A DNA stretch of 64,000 nucleotides from Paraspadella gotoi (lineage: Eukaryota; Chaetognatha), in NCBI GenBank assembly GCA_051294375.1, contig CM119271.1:11296341-11360340 (forward strand), written 5' to 3'. Under the pieces are notes generated by a model. That model made no database searches, was not told where the DNA came from, and saw only the letters and a list, made by a program, of their open reading frames with translations. Position 1 is the stretch's first letter, and each line of letters opens with the position of its first letter. Below, in pieces: positions 12,141 to 22,170 of this stretch. Made by a program: the position numbers and the translations under genes.

Positions 12141-12859
12141 TATACCGTACGCACCGTTTAATCCTGGACCCACTCCTCAACCCCAACAATTTCGGGGGGG
12201 GAATGTAAGAGTAAATACAGTAAATTCAGTAAAACGGTAATTCAGCTGTTTTCGTAAACCTGCTGCTCTCTCAGAGAAAGAAAGAAATTTAAAATAACAG
12301 ACCGAAAAAAAAAAACCGGTTTTTATTTTGACAAAATTACAAATATTTCGTTTTATATAAAACAAAATACAAAAGTTTTTTTTTCGTTTCGCCGAGAAAG
12401 TTAAAGAAAAGAAAAACAACGGTGTCGTTATTGAAATCATAATCGGGTGCTTATTCGTTTTTTAATGTCGTTTTCTCGCATTTTTGTTTTTAATTTTAAT
12501 TAATTGTTTGTTTTTTTTAAACAATGAAAACAAAAAAAACCGAAAATAACGAGACTTCTGGTCGTATTCTTCTCAAGTCTCTGTTATGCGCATGATTTTG
12601 TCATATGTTGTTTTGTTTTTACGCGTTGCATATTCGTTTTTCTTTATATATTTTTTTATGTTTTGTTTTTTTAAATGTCCACTTCCCTTATGATCGTCTC
12701 GGAATCTTTGTCGCTAATGAGAAAATATATCTTTGTTCATAACTATATGGACAATTTTTTTTTAATGAAATAAATAATTAGAATTTTTTATTTTTATTTT
12801 TTTCCAAAGTTTGTTACGTTTGTTACGAGTTTGAATGTTAAATCCTGTAAATCATAGCG

Positions 12860-13120
12860 CTTTAAAAAAAAATTAAAAACTAAGAGAGAATATAACTAAT
12901 CCTTTGTACAGTTTGTAGAATCAAAACAATATTGTTTTTATTTCCTACGCATTGTACGTGACAAATTACAGGCAGGATGAAAGAAAAGATCGAAAGATAG
13001 TATGAAATTGGTACAACAAATATAAAAATTATTCATTCATTTAATAAATAAGCTATCTTGCCCCTGACTTTGGACGGGCTTTGGTGGTTTAAGACCTCCA
13101 TCACTGTTATGTATGTTAGA
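12860..13120. other. AT-rich spacer, nothing recognised
   Basis: AT-rich sequence with no supported open frame, repeat or RNA gene. Confidence 0.6.
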
Positions 13121-13720
13121 TGTATTATTTTCCTTCAAAAGAAAGTTAAAAGATAACAATTGATTTTTTTTAAAAATTTTAATAACACATTCGGATTTGT
13201 CAGAAAAAAAATTAAAAACTTTTATAAAATATGCTATATGATATTTTAATGTTAAAGCTGCGAAAAAAGACTAAAACGGTTTATCATATAATAGTTACTA
13301 CTTCAGAGAGTTAAAAAGTTGAGAATTTTTACCTTTTTTTCCAATTTTGACACTGAAGACGAAAAAATTTATGATAACATGTTTTATATCTTTTGTCTAA
13401 CTTTATATGAGAAATCTGAATCTTTAATAAAAATTTTTAAAAAATTATTTGAAAATTTTTATTAAAGATTCAGATTTCTCATATAAAGTTAGACAAAAAA
13501 TAGAAAACATGTTATCTTAAATTTTAAAAAAAATATTTGATTATATAAGTATAAATATATTGTATTTTGCTTTTCTGTTCCCGAAACAATATTCACAAAA
13601 TACTTTTTGTATTCAATAATCATACCATCTCGCATAAAATTATTATTGTTAATTGACTCAAATCTAATTTCTGTTCTCAATTGCTCCACTCTACCCTCCA
13701 AGCTTTCCATCAAGACTTTC
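13120..13720 (-). mobile_element. Left member of diverged inverted repeat pair
   Basis: Its reverse complement aligns with 15565-16060 at roughly 75-80% by eye. Shared blocks include GAGTGGAG near 13690, TCGGGAACAGAA near 13580, and a long AT-rich stretch containing AACATTAAAATATCATATA. This copy has an extra internal hairpin (13380-13512). Divergence here is by substitution, unlike the error-type differences elsewhere, so it looks like real old sequence: either two inverted copies of an interspersed repeat or the terminal inverted repeats of a ~3-kb element. Confidence 0.5.
13380..13512. repeat. Perfect-looking ~58-bp hairpin
   Basis: 13380-13438 and 13452-13512 are near-exact reverse complements (for example CTAACTTTATATGAGAAATC against GATTTCTCATATAAAGTTAG), with a ~13-bp AT-rich loop. 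The outer copy at 15750-15830 has only one such arm. Confidence 0.8.
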
Positions 13721-13760
13721 TAAGTCTCGTTTAGGCACTCTCAGACTACCTGGCTTTCCC

Positions 13761-13907
13761 ATGAAAGTGCATGATATTTCAAAGAATATTCCCGAAATAA
13801 GCTACGTGAAGGAACTTGTAAATAAAATTACGAATCCCGGTTGGAATCAAATTATTAACTTGAGAAACAGGAGTGGGAATTTAAGGATTAAGATGGCGAA
13901 GAATTAA
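13761..13907 (+). CDS. Small open frame, 48 residues, possible coding exon
   Basis: The frame is open from about 13670; ATG 13761 gives 48 residues ending in TAA. The text is not low-complexity: MKVHDISKNIPEISYVKELV, then ITNPGWNQIINLRNRSGNLR. No family is recognised. It lies just inside the left member of the inverted repeat pair and could be a terminal exon or a remnant of an element-borne gene. The opposite strand is also open over part of it (13489-13713). Confidence 0.25.
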   Translation: MKVHDISKNIPEISYVKELVNKITNPGWNQIINLRNRSGNLRIKMAKN

Positions 13908-14059
13908 TGAAAGCAGGAGGAGGAAGAGGAAGAGGAGGAGGAGGAGGAGGTGAAGAATCGATAACAAGAAGTGTGATTGGATTCCATCGCTTCTTCGCCT
14001 CTCGTGAGGAAAAAGGCACCGAAAGAATTGCAGATGGTTGAGATGGAATTAAGTATGAG

Positions 14060-14300
14060 ATGAAGACGGATGTAGATAAAGCATTTGGTTATAGATGAAA
14101 TAGCGAAGTTACAGATAGTTTAGAATGAATTAAGGAAGAGATGAAGACGGATGTAGATAAAGCATTTGGTTATAGATGAAATAGCGAAGTTACAGATAGT
14201 TTAGAATGAATTAAGGAAGAGATGAACACGGATGTAGATGGAGAATTGAGTTGTAGATAAAATAGCGGAGTTTCAGATGGTTTAGATGGAAACGAAATCT
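14060..14300. repeat. 81-bp tandem repeat, about three copies
   Basis: TGAAGACGGATGTAGATAAA begins at 14061 and 14142, and a variant at 14223, giving an exact 81-bp period. The third unit is diverged. The unit is a multiple of three but has stops, so coding is unlikely. Confidence 0.85.
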
Positions 14301-14631
14301 AGCTGAATATGAATAAAAATAAAGTTAAGAATGATTAACTTCTTCAAGTAGTAAAAGCTGGCTATTTTTTTTTTTCCAAAATCTCTCCATTTCTGACCCT
14401 TAAAGTCTAAACGGAATTTCCTCCTTACCTTAAACCTTAATTCCTGATCTTATACCCTATTAAAGCTTTAATACTCAACCCTAATCGCTGTCCCTAATCT
14501 TTAAGCTCATCCCTAATCTAACCTCGCCTAAAAATGAATAATTTAATAACGAAATTAGGATGATATTGGAATATAAGGCCGATAATATTTCCGCCAATTG
14601 GATTTTTTTCGAAGCGTCGGTCAAATTTTTC

Positions 14632-14632
14632 T

Positions 14633-14697
<65 letters not shown>

Positions 14698-14880
14698 GAG
14701 GAGACAGACAAAATACCGACAAACAGACAGAAAGAGAGACAATCGCACTTACATAACGATATTTAGAATCAGAAAGAGAAACCGAGAAACAGACATTTTA
14801 GACAGAAAAAGACAAGGAGAGAGAGAGAGAGAGAGAGAGATACACAGACAGACAAACAGATAGAGTGAAGAGAAAGACAA

Positions 14881-14937
<57 letters not shown>

Positions 14938-14966
14938 AGAGAGAGAGAGAGAGAGAACGAAAAGGC
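14632..14966. repeat. (GA)n microsatellite cluster
   Basis: Near-pure GAGA runs at 14632-14700 and 14818-14966, separated by interrupted purine sequence. Open frames on both strands are repeat shadows. Confidence 0.9.
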
Positions 14967-15011
14967 ATAAAGGAAAAAAAGAAATGTTTCTCATCGTCTT
15001 TGAGTCGAAAG

Positions 15012-15053
15012 ATGGCGTTGAGGAAAGCAACGAGCGAGAGCGAGAGCGAGAGC

Positions 15054-15128
<75 letters not shown>

Positions 15129-15192
15129 GGCGTTGAGGAAGTCAACGAGCGAGAAGGAGGCCGAGGGGAAAAAAGTGGAAAAAAGGACATAA
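15012..15192 (+). repeat. Tandem duplication of an ATGGCGTTGAGGAA segment with short open frames
   Basis: ATGGCGTTGAGGAA followed by CAACGAGCGAGA occurs at 15012 and 15127, 115 bp apart, with (GA)n between. The first is preceded by AAAG, making an AAGATGGCG start-type motif. From 15127 a 21-residue frame (MALRKSTSEKEAEGKKVEKR plus T) ends at TAA 15190. It could be a first coding exon repeated by slippage through the (GA)n, but there is no clear donor, so I list it as a duplication. Confidence 0.45.
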
Positions 15193-15204
15193 AGGAGAAC
15201 AGAG

Positions 15205-15265
<61 letters not shown>
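15040..15265. repeat. (GA)n microsatellite runs
   Basis: Near-pure GAGA at 15040-15125 and 15206-15265. Confidence 0.9.
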
Positions 15266-15266
<1 letters not shown>

Positions 15267-15564
15267 CGACGCCCATAATGGGTGGATGGTTAAGACAATG
15301 AGATTCTCGCAAACGAGTGGAAACGGGAAACTGCCGAGGAAACGCCATCTTCAGCAGGGGGAGGAGGGAAGGCGGAATTGGAAGGGGAGGAAGGGGGCAA
15401 AGGGGGATAGGGCAATGAAGATATATATTTGTACTTTTATTTCGTATCATTTTTTTTTAAAACATACAAGTGAAGAAACAAACATCACTTCACCGAACTA
15501 AGTTTACACTCTATTACACACCTAATATTTGATGCCCTAATGTAAGCGCCACTGGCTGCGCAAT

Positions 15565-16060
15565 AGAGTGGAGACATCAAGAAAACAAAAATTATTTGAA
15601 TGATCGAACAATGATATTTAGATGTGAGATAGTATGATTAACTAGTACAAAAAATATTTCGTTCATATTATCTCGGGAACAGAATAGCAAAATATAAATA
15701 TATTTGTAGTAATATCCTTATAAAATAGTAAATTTTTAAAAATAATTTTTTAATAAAACTTTTAATAAAGATTCAGATTCTTCATAAAAGGTTGAATCAA
15801 AAATATAAAACATGTTTATCAAAAATTCTGTCACTTCAATATGTTTAAAAATAAGAAAAAAGGTAAAAATTCTGACTTTTTTAATTCTCTGTAGAGAAAC
15901 TTACATATGTTAAAAAAATTTTTAGTCATTTTTTTTGGATCTAAACATTAAAATATCATATAACATATTTTATAAAAGTTTCTTAGTTTTTTACCGCGAA
16001 TCCAAATCAGTTCTTAAAATAAAAAAAAATATTTTGAAATTTAACGATTTTATAAGGATT
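15565..16060 (+). mobile_element. Right member of diverged inverted repeat pair
   Basis: Forward counterpart of the reverse complement of 13120-13720. The order of shared blocks is kept (GAGTGGAG, then CGGGAACAGAATAGCAAAAT, then the AACATTAAAATATCATATA block). It ends in A/T-rich sequence near 16060. I found no transposase frame between the two members. Confidence 0.5.
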
Positions 16061-16215
16061 TACTACATAAATAATTGAATTTGCTAATACTGTTATGCTA
16101 AAAATTTTTTAAAAGGATTTAAAATTCATTATTTATAATGTCCATAGGCAGCAAAAAAATAATGTTCAATCACTGCTAATCTTTTCATCACTCTCCACCT
16201 ACTGCGGCAATATGG

Positions 16216-16497
16216 CTAACGAAGGAGAATCAAAGTACATTTACATCTAATTAATTGTTTCATAACCATTAAATAGAAGGTTTTTTCCCAACTATTTTGC
16301 AATAATATTTCGCGACAAAGACATATAATTCGGAAACTTATTGAATCTAAAGTCGAGTCCTTTGAAGTGAGAGATTCAGTTTTCCTAGCCCACTGTGGCC
16401 ACTGGTCAGCAGCCTCGAAAAGGTCGGTAAAAGTGGAAAAAAAAAAAGACCAAATCCTAGAGCGCCAGCTGTCGGGAAATGCCTCAACGGCCCTCAC
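16216..16497 (-). CDS. Open frame, 93 residues, possible gene fragment
   Basis: The minus-strand frame starts MRAVEAFPDSWRSRIWSFFF, followed by TDLFEAADQWPQWARKTESL and a more hydrophobic tail. Composition is protein-like over the first ~60 residues and the 5' end is GC-richer than its surroundings. No motif or family is recognised. It could be part of an exon or of a decayed retroelement. Confidence 0.25.
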   Translation of the reverse strand: MRAVEAFPDSWRSRIWSFFFSTFTDLFEAADQWPQWARKTESLTSKDSTLDSISFRIICLCREILLQNSWEKTFYLMVMKQLIRCKCTLILLR

Positions 16498-16699
16498 GCC
16501 CTGGGGGCATCACACTTGTCCCCCGTTTCCACTTTGAAAAAGTTAAGTAAACGGTTCAATATTGTTTATCCTTATCTCTCGTTATCTTTATTTCCTATTA
16601 CTTTCTATTTCGAATTCTAGTGTTCGATCAATCAATCCTATCAATGAAGCAGTGTAATATTTCAAGAATGTTTCAATTGTACTAAAGTAAAAACTACTC

Positions 16700-17200
16700 T
16701 TCTACCTCTCTCTTTGTTCCCATTACCCCCCCCCATTTCTTATTCACCCAATCCGTTTTACTCCTCCTCCTCCTCCTCTCCCTCCTTCCTCCCCCCCCGA
16801 GAAACGTCGGCGCAGGAATCAAGGCGCGAAATCAATATGGAGTCTTCTGTCTTTTCATTCATCGCCTCCCATTTTCTCATTTTCCCTTTTTTCCCACTTT
16901 TTCCAATTTTTTACCCTTTTTCTTCTCTTTCTCCTTCCTTCTTGCACTTTTTTTTCAATTTGCCATTTTTTTTTTTTTTTTTTTTCCCCCTTTTTTTGCT
17001 ATTTTTTGCCATTTCTACCTTTCTACCATTTTTTTATATATATTTCCCATTTTTTTCTTTGATTAATTGTTTTAATTTTTTACCCTTTTTTGCCATTTTC
17101 TGTTTTATCTCTGTTTTTTCTTTACGTTTTCCAATTTTTTCCTTTTTTCCTTTTTCTTATTTTCCTTTTCCCTTCACCTTTTTTTCCATTTTTATGGTGT
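16700..17200. repeat. T- and CT-rich low-complexity tract
   Basis: Runs of T separated by CC and TTTTC, with C8 near 16790. Phe/Pro/Leu-rich open frames here are composition artefacts. Confidence 0.8.
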
Positions 17201-17204
17201 TTTT

Positions 17205-17535
17205 TGTTTGCGCCGCGAGTTCTCGCGGAGCAACTCTATAAGTCACTTTTACAGTCAGTCGGTCGGTCATTCGGTCGGTATCACTGTCCGTCGGTGTCCG
17301 TCGGTCTGTCCCATTAAGGCACTCACATTAAAAATGCTCATAACTCGCCTATAGTTAGTTGCTCATTTGTTAAGAAGTGAAAAAACCTCAAATTTAAGTG
17401 ACTGCAAGCACAAACTTGTAGGACAAACCGTAGTCATGTAGTCATGTCATGTCGCGTCATGTCACGTCATGTCATGTCACGAAAAATACATGTGATAAGG
17501 CAGTCACTGCGACGCAACACATTTGAATTACAGTT
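17205..17535 (+). mobile_element. Interspersed repeat 'R1', copy 1
   Basis: The reverse complement of this segment matches 21825-22170. Shared blocks in order are CTCGCGGAGCAACTCTATAA, a (CGGT)n/(GTCC)n stretch, GCTCATAACTCG, TATAGTTAGTTGCTCATTTG, then CTCAAATTTAAG and GCGACGCAACACA. Further copies are at 33835-34175, 37400-37750 and 59245-59500. 17440-17500 adds tandem GTCATGTCAT units. No coding capacity is visible, so it is a short non-autonomous family or the end of a longer one. Confidence 0.65.
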
Positions 17536-17627
17536 CTTGTTTTTCTATTTTTCCGTTTTACCTTTTCACTTGACCCATTTTTCCCCTTTTTTTCTATTTT
17601 TTTCAATCCGATTTGCCTTTTTTTTAG

Positions 17628-17707
17628 TTTTCACACGCAAATGCGCGCACGAGTTGAGTGCGAATAGCGATGTTTCCTTCATCATCCTGAACCCCTGGCT
17701 TCTTTAA
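17628..17707 (+). CDS. Candidate 3'-terminal coding exon
   Basis: A long T-rich tract ending TTTTTTTTAG (AG at 17626-17627) precedes a frame that, entered after two bases, reads TRKCAHELSANSDVSFIILN then PWLL and TAA at 17705. This frame is non-repetitive, while the other two frames stop early. The upstream exon was not found; the preceding 400 bp is the R1 repeat. The acceptor and frame are seen; the exon call is inference. Confidence 0.35.
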
Positions 17708-18059
17708 CGGTTCACTTTTCATTTGGACTTTCAAGGTTTAGCTTCTTTTTTTTTTTTGCTAAAAGATTGTTTGATTGAATGTCTAAATATCTAAATCCAA
17801 ATTACCGCCAATATTATGATTATCGAAAAATTATTTGATAAAAAAATATCAATAGATGACTTAAATCAAAAAATTATAATTTCATTTTATTTTAAATAGT
17901 TCTACTATTCCTTTCCCCTGCCACTGGTTTATTTATTCTCGACGCTTCATGTTTATTTTCGATTTTCGACTGTTGCTTGGCAACGCTATTTTTTTCATTC
18001 TCGCCTTAGAAGAAAGAAATGAATCCATTTATTTTTTCTCTTCCTAAATTCCGTCTTCT

Positions 18060-18311
18060 TTCCTCTTCTCCTCTCTCTCTCTCCTCTCTCCTCTCTCTCC
18101 TCCCTCTCTCTCTCCTCCTTCTTTTCTCCAGGCGTTATAAAATTATTTGAATTCCATGTTTTATTCACGAAAAAAAAATAAATACAATAAAAAATTTCAG
18201 CGATTCCCCAATTCTAGGAAAAGCTAACCCACTTTTTCTCTGGATTCGTGTGACAAATTTTCGAAATTTCTTGAAAGAGAGGAGAGAGAGAGAAGAGAGA
18301 GAAGAGAGAGA

Positions 18312-18358
<47 letters not shown>

Positions 18359-18448
18359 CGTAACGACTTTCGCAGCTGCGGCCAGCGACTCGAATAACCG
18401 CCGTTTTTTTACGAGGACAGTTTCGTCGTCGGCGTCAATGCAAGTCCG

Positions 18449-18540
<92 letters not shown>
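18060..18540. repeat. (CT)n and (GA)n runs around a unique GC-rich insert
   Basis: CT runs at 18068-18120, GA at 18276-18356 and CT at 18452-18538. The 95-bp insert at 18357-18451 has a protein-like minus-strand frame containing DADDETVLVKKRRLFESLAA, but no usable splice sites, so no exon is called. Confidence 0.7.
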
Positions 18541-18644
18541 TATGTATATATCAATCCGCGTTACATTCTGCGTTCCAGTAACGAACACCTCGACGAAAAG
18601 AACAATAACAACACGTATTCATGTGATTTTTTTTTTTTACAAAG

Positions 18645-18729
18645 GTGGAATAGTGGTCACTGACCTGACTTGACCAGTGACCAACCATCGCTGCTGGTTC
18701 GTGGCAATTCGGGTCACTTCAGATCAAAG
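18645..18729 (+). other. Possible untranslated exon with strong donor
   Basis: T12 followed by ACAAAG (ending 18644) could be an acceptor, and CAAAGGTAAGTCA (GT at 18730) is a strong donor. All three frames contain stops, so it would be non-coding. It lies 1.2 kb before the first exon of the plus-strand gene below and could be its 5' UTR exon. It contains several GGTCAC/GTGACC motifs. Confidence 0.25.
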
Positions 18730-18790
18730 GTAAGTCAATTCGGTCCGCTGTATTTTTTTCTACGAAAATGACGAAAAATAAGTGACGAGG

Positions 18791-18960
18791 ATTATGAAGA
18801 CGACGACGACGACGACGACGACGACGATCTTCTTCATCCTTCTTTCATTTTCTCCTCTCTTCTCTCCTCTCTCTTTTTTTTTTCTTTCCTCTCTTCTCTT
18901 TTTTTTTCTCACCCTCTCTTTTCTTCTTTCCTCTCTCGTCTCTACCTCGCTCCCTCTCGC
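18791..18960. repeat. (GAC)n followed by T/CT-rich tract
   Basis: About ten GAC/GACG units at 18795-18827, then CT/T low complexity to 18960. Confidence 0.85.
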
Positions 18961-19039
18961 GGGGTCATAAATTAAAGGAGGCCGACGTTGCGGGGCTAAT
19001 GACCGCAAAGAAAATTACGACAGTGAAGGCGGCGTCGAA

Positions 19040-19388
19040 CACGACCAACCGAGACCGACCGAACACCGACCGACACCGACCGACCGACCGACCACCGACC
19101 GACCGACCCCGACCGACCGACCGACCGACGACCGACGACCGACGACCCGACCGACCGACCGACCGACCCGACCGACGACCGATCCCGCCGACCGACCGAC
19201 CGACCGACCTGACCGACCGACCGACCGACCGATCCGACCGACCGCCGACCGACGACCCGACCGACCATCCGACCGACACCGACCGACCGATCCGACCGAC
19301 CACCGACCGACCGAACCGACCGACGACCGACCGACCGACCGACCGACCTGACCGACCGACCGACCGACCGACCGACCGACCGACCGAA
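19040..19388. repeat. (GACC)n tetranucleotide array
   Basis: About 350 bp of GACC units (CCGACCGA register) with single-base slips every few units. The Arg/Ser/Gly or Asp/Arg/Pro frames on either strand are repeat shadows. Confidence 0.95.
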
Positions 19389-19549
19389 TAAGTCAATCGC
19401 CGCGTTGGCCGAAAGAAACCCGAGGTATTTCGACTCCTGTTACTTCGGGTTACTCCCGCAGAAATAATTTGAATTCGAAAACGATAAATATTTAAAAAAA
19501 TAAATAAATAAACTCATTTTTTCAATGTTTGTTTCCACTCGCGACTACC

Positions 19550-19555
<6 letters not shown>

Positions 19556-19612
<57 letters not shown>
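19556..19612. repeat. (CT)n microsatellite
   Basis: About 28 uninterrupted CT units. Confidence 0.95.
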
Positions 19613-19825
19613 AAACAAAATTCACGTCTGAAAAAATTCCAAATTTTTATTTTTACTCTGGCCGAAACGAAATCTACTCGTTAATTTCGTTTTATTCTTC
19701 TTATTTTGTTTTTAAAAATATATTTAATTAAATGATTGAATGAATTTTGAAAATTAATTAAAACGTATTTAAAACTCTTTCATAATTTTTTTTTATCCCG
19801 AAAAGAGGAGCGCCTTTACGACCAG

Positions 19826-19950
19826 ATTGACCCCAATGACCCGAATGAACCGAATGACCTAATTGACCTTAATGACCCGAATGACCCGAATGATCCGAAT
19901 GACCGCGCTGATCTAAATGACCCGAATGACCCAAACGACCAAATTGACCC
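19826..19950 (+). repeat. 9-bp tandem repeat AATGACCCG
   Basis: About 13 units of AATGACCCG with point variants. In one frame it reads as Asn-Asp-Pro repeats continuous with upstream residues EERLYDQID; in another it is interrupted by a stop just before the ATG at 19917. It could be coding 5' sequence of the exon that follows. Confidence 0.75.
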
Positions 19951-20165
19951 CGATGCCCCGATCAAACTTCGCCACCGTCGACGATCATCTCCATCTCCCC
20001 TTCCTCCTCCTCCTCCTCTTCATCCTCCCCAACGCCTCGTCGCTTCGATGCTTCAAGACTCCGGGGATGTCGAGTCTCTCGACGACGACGACGACGACGG
20101 ACGAAGCTCCTTCGCCGGGTCGACCGGACGAGCTACTTGGCGTCTTGAATCCTCATTGCGGAGGA
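19917..20165 (+). CDS. Exon 1 of a multi-exon gene: signal-peptide-like N-terminus
   Basis: I do not recognise the protein. ATG 19917 directly follows an in-frame TAA; ATG 19953 is an alternative start. Residues after 19953 read PRSNFATVDD, then a hydrophobic core LHLPFLLLLLFILPNASSLR that fits a signal peptide, then a Thr run and PGRPDELLGVLNPHCGG. The exon ends at GGAGGA with donor GTGAGT (GT at 20166), phase 0, which joins in frame to the exon at 20779. The neighbouring frame (poly-Asp instead of poly-Thr) is also open but would hit a stop in the next exon. Five or six exons on this strand share compatible phases (20779, optional 21223, 22926, 23694, 26586, 27247), suggesting a secreted or surface protein of about 450-500 residues. 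An acceptor inside this segment (near 20057) is another possibility. Confidence 0.4.
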
Positions 20166-20169
20166 GTGA

Positions 20170-20750
20170 GTTGTTGTCGTTGTCTTCGTCGTCGTTGTTG
20201 GAAATATTGTTGTTACGGTAGTTGTTGTGGTTGTTGTTGTTTAGGTTGTTCTTATCGTTGTTGTCTTAGTTGTTTTTGTTATCCATGGTCATTGTTGTCT
20301 TTGCACTAGAACAACCGCGCACGAAAGAATTGGTTAATGAAAAAGACTCATTAAAATCATAGCGAACATAGGTTGATACTGTTGTAGTTGTGATTGTTGT
20401 TATTGTTGTTACTGTTGTTATTGTTGAAGCTTTGTTGGTGTTGTTTACAACAATGTTTCCAACAACAACTCCTATAACTACAAGATCCACAACAATAACT
20501 GAGACAACAACAACAACAACAAAGACAACAACCACCCAACTTAACCACTTAAACAATAACTACAACAACAATAATAACTGTAATAAGCTCAAAAACTACA
20601 ATAACAACATCAACAATAACTAAAACTACAAACGCAAAATAACTACAACAACAACAATGACAACAACAACCTTCACATCATCGAAACAACGACCCCAATT
20701 AAACTAAAACAGCAACAATAACTACAACAACAACAAAAACAACGAGGACA
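20170..20750. repeat. (GTT)n facing (AAC)n: imperfect trinucleotide hairpin
   Basis: 20170-20450 is rich in GTT/TTG and 20450-20750 in AAC/CAA on the same strand, so the halves can pair imperfectly. It fills the intron between the exons at 19917 and 20779. Cys-, Asn- and Thr-rich frames here are repeat shadows. Confidence 0.8.
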
Positions 20751-20778
20751 ATCCCCTTGACCTCCATTTTCTCCGCAG

Positions 20779-20824
20779 ATCGACTCATCTCCCCTGTCGA
20801 CATCCGCTTGTGAAGTAGAGACTT

Positions 20825-20895
<71 letters not shown>

Positions 20896-20995
20896 TACGC
20901 CTGTCTGACGGCTTCCTTCTTTTCCCGCCGGAAGTTGCAAACTCTTTTCGTCGGCTGCCATCTCGTGGACGACTTTCCTCTTCGGGGAATTAGAA
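20779..20995 (+). CDS. Exon 2: Cys-containing exon with 23-residue poly-Gly
   Basis: The acceptor CCATTTTCTCCGCAG (AG 20777-20778) opens a frame in phase 0 with the previous exon: IDSSPLSTSACEVETC, 23 Gly, then YACLTASFFSRRKLQTLFVG and CHLVDDFPLRGIR. It ends at donor AGAAGTGAGAG (GT 20996), phase 1. Five cysteines suggest an extracellular disulfide-bonded region, consistent with the leader in exon 1; similarity to a particular receptor ectodomain would be guesswork. The minus strand is also open here from ATG 20964 (MAADEKSLQLPAGKEGSRQT, then poly-Ala) but lacks a good donor. The copy at 36290-36540 is too noisy to decide between strands. Confidence 0.4.
20827..20895. repeat. (GGC)23 trinucleotide repeat
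   Basis: Twenty-three uninterrupted GGC units, coding poly-Gly on the plus strand or poly-Ala on the minus strand. In the third block copy (36337-36440) the tract is broken and scrambled by indels. Confidence 0.95.
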
Positions 20996-21017
20996 GTGAG
21001 AGATGAATGAGTGGATT

Positions 21018-21094
21018 AATGAATGAATGAATGAATGAATGAATGAATGAATGAATGAATGAATGAATGAATGAATGAATGAATGAATGAATGA
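21018..21094. repeat. (TGAA)n microsatellite
   Basis: About 19 TGAA units just after the exon at 20779-20995. Confidence 0.95.
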
Positions 21095-21222
21095 CAAAAT
21101 CAATGAAATAAAGTATAAGTATTCTAAGTAAAAATAAGTATTGTTCCATCGACTATCGATAGTTTCAGGTCAGGTCAGGAGTGAGGAGTGAGTCAGGTCA
21201 GGAGTGAGCACTCGTGTCTCAG

Positions 21223-21375
21223 TTTTGTGTACATTTTGCGGGGAACTGGCGGCGAACTGGCGGCGAATTCTTCTTCGCCGTCGCCAAAAAGTCAAAAGAT
21301 CATTCGCGCTTAGTTCTGTTTCCGAGATTCGCCTTTTTCTTTTGCTTTTGTTTGGTCACGTGATTATATTTTTAG
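21223..21375 (+). CDS. Optional exon with hydrophobic segment
   Basis: A 153-bp segment, phase 1 at both ends, between TGTCTCAG (AG 21221-21222, weak pyrimidine tract) and a strong donor TTTTTAGGTAAGTT (GT 21376). It would add LCTFCGELAANWRRILLRRR, a basic stretch, then IRLFLLLLFGHVIIFL, which is hydrophobic enough for a short membrane segment. Being phase-symmetric it can be included or skipped without shifting the exon at 22926. The weak acceptor and the lack of a readable second copy (36785-36990 is scrambled) keep confidence low. Confidence 0.3.
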
Positions 21376-21824
21376 GTAAGTTAAAAAAAATTGAGGAAAT
21401 AAATCGGAAGAAGAACGAAAGGAAAAATAATTTTTACAAATGGTTCAAAATTTTATTCTAAGATTATTATTGACTTATTACTGTTAGAGCTGTAGCTTGG
21501 ATAAAGCATCGGTTATTGTTTAGATTTTAGAAGTATGTAATATGTATTATATAAGAAAGTTCCATAATCATTTGCCATAGAAATCTGGTTATAAATCATA
21601 TTCGAAGTTTTGAATGCAATATCTATAATATCTAAATATTCATAGTTAAATTTGTTACGTAAAGTATTACTTTATATTCAAAGTATCCTATCTATGATTA
21701 AGAATGAAATTCAGTCATAAATGGATGGATCCTTGCAAAGATAGTGAGAGAATCAAAGATCACGAAATAGAAAATGAGGTATAAAAAAAAAACAGAAACA
21801 AAATAACAACACAGATTTGAAACA

Positions 21825-22170
21825 AGTACGGAAATTGTTGTGTTGCGTCGCATTGACTTTGTTATCCCGTGTATTTCCGTGTATTTTCGATACCGGACAC
21901 GTACTGGACACGTACCGGAGACGTACTGCATTGGAATAACGTCTTTTTTTATGGTTAATATGAGATTTTTTTTAAAAACAAAAATCGGCGCTAGTAGTCG
22001 CTCAGATTTGAGGTTTTTAACTGTCTTAACAAATGAGCAACCAACTATAGACGAGTTATAAGCATCTTTGATGTAAGTATTACAGACCGACGGTCAGACA
22101 TACCGACCGACCAACGGACAGACCGAAAAGTGACTTATAGAGTTGCTCCGCGAGTACTGACGACGCAACT
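21825..22170 (-). mobile_element. Interspersed repeat 'R1', copy 2
   Basis: Inverted relative to the copy at 17205-17535. It shows GTGTTGCGTCGC at one end and GACTTATAGAGTTGCTCCGC at the other, with GACCGACC-type sequence between. Differences from copy 1 are substitutions as well as indels, so these are real dispersed copies. Confidence 0.65.

Larger units (their letters stand above)
10828..12858. repeat. Right outer arm of large inverted repeat
   Basis: Reverse complement of 1-2080 with many one-base indels. The match resumes at the base after the satellite, so relative to the left arm about 110 bp (left positions near 2080-2190) is replaced by 5.6 kb of satellite. Confidence 0.9.

Noticed and set aside
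18965-19396. Arg/Ser/Gly-rich and Asp/Arg/Pro-rich frames of 90-143 codons
   Set aside because: (GACC)n read in frames that shift at every slip.
20795-20964. Minus-strand start MAADEK with poly-Ala as a first exon
   Set aside because: Attractive start, but no GTRAGT-type donor before the stop, while the plus strand has both borders and matching phases. Kept only as an alternative.
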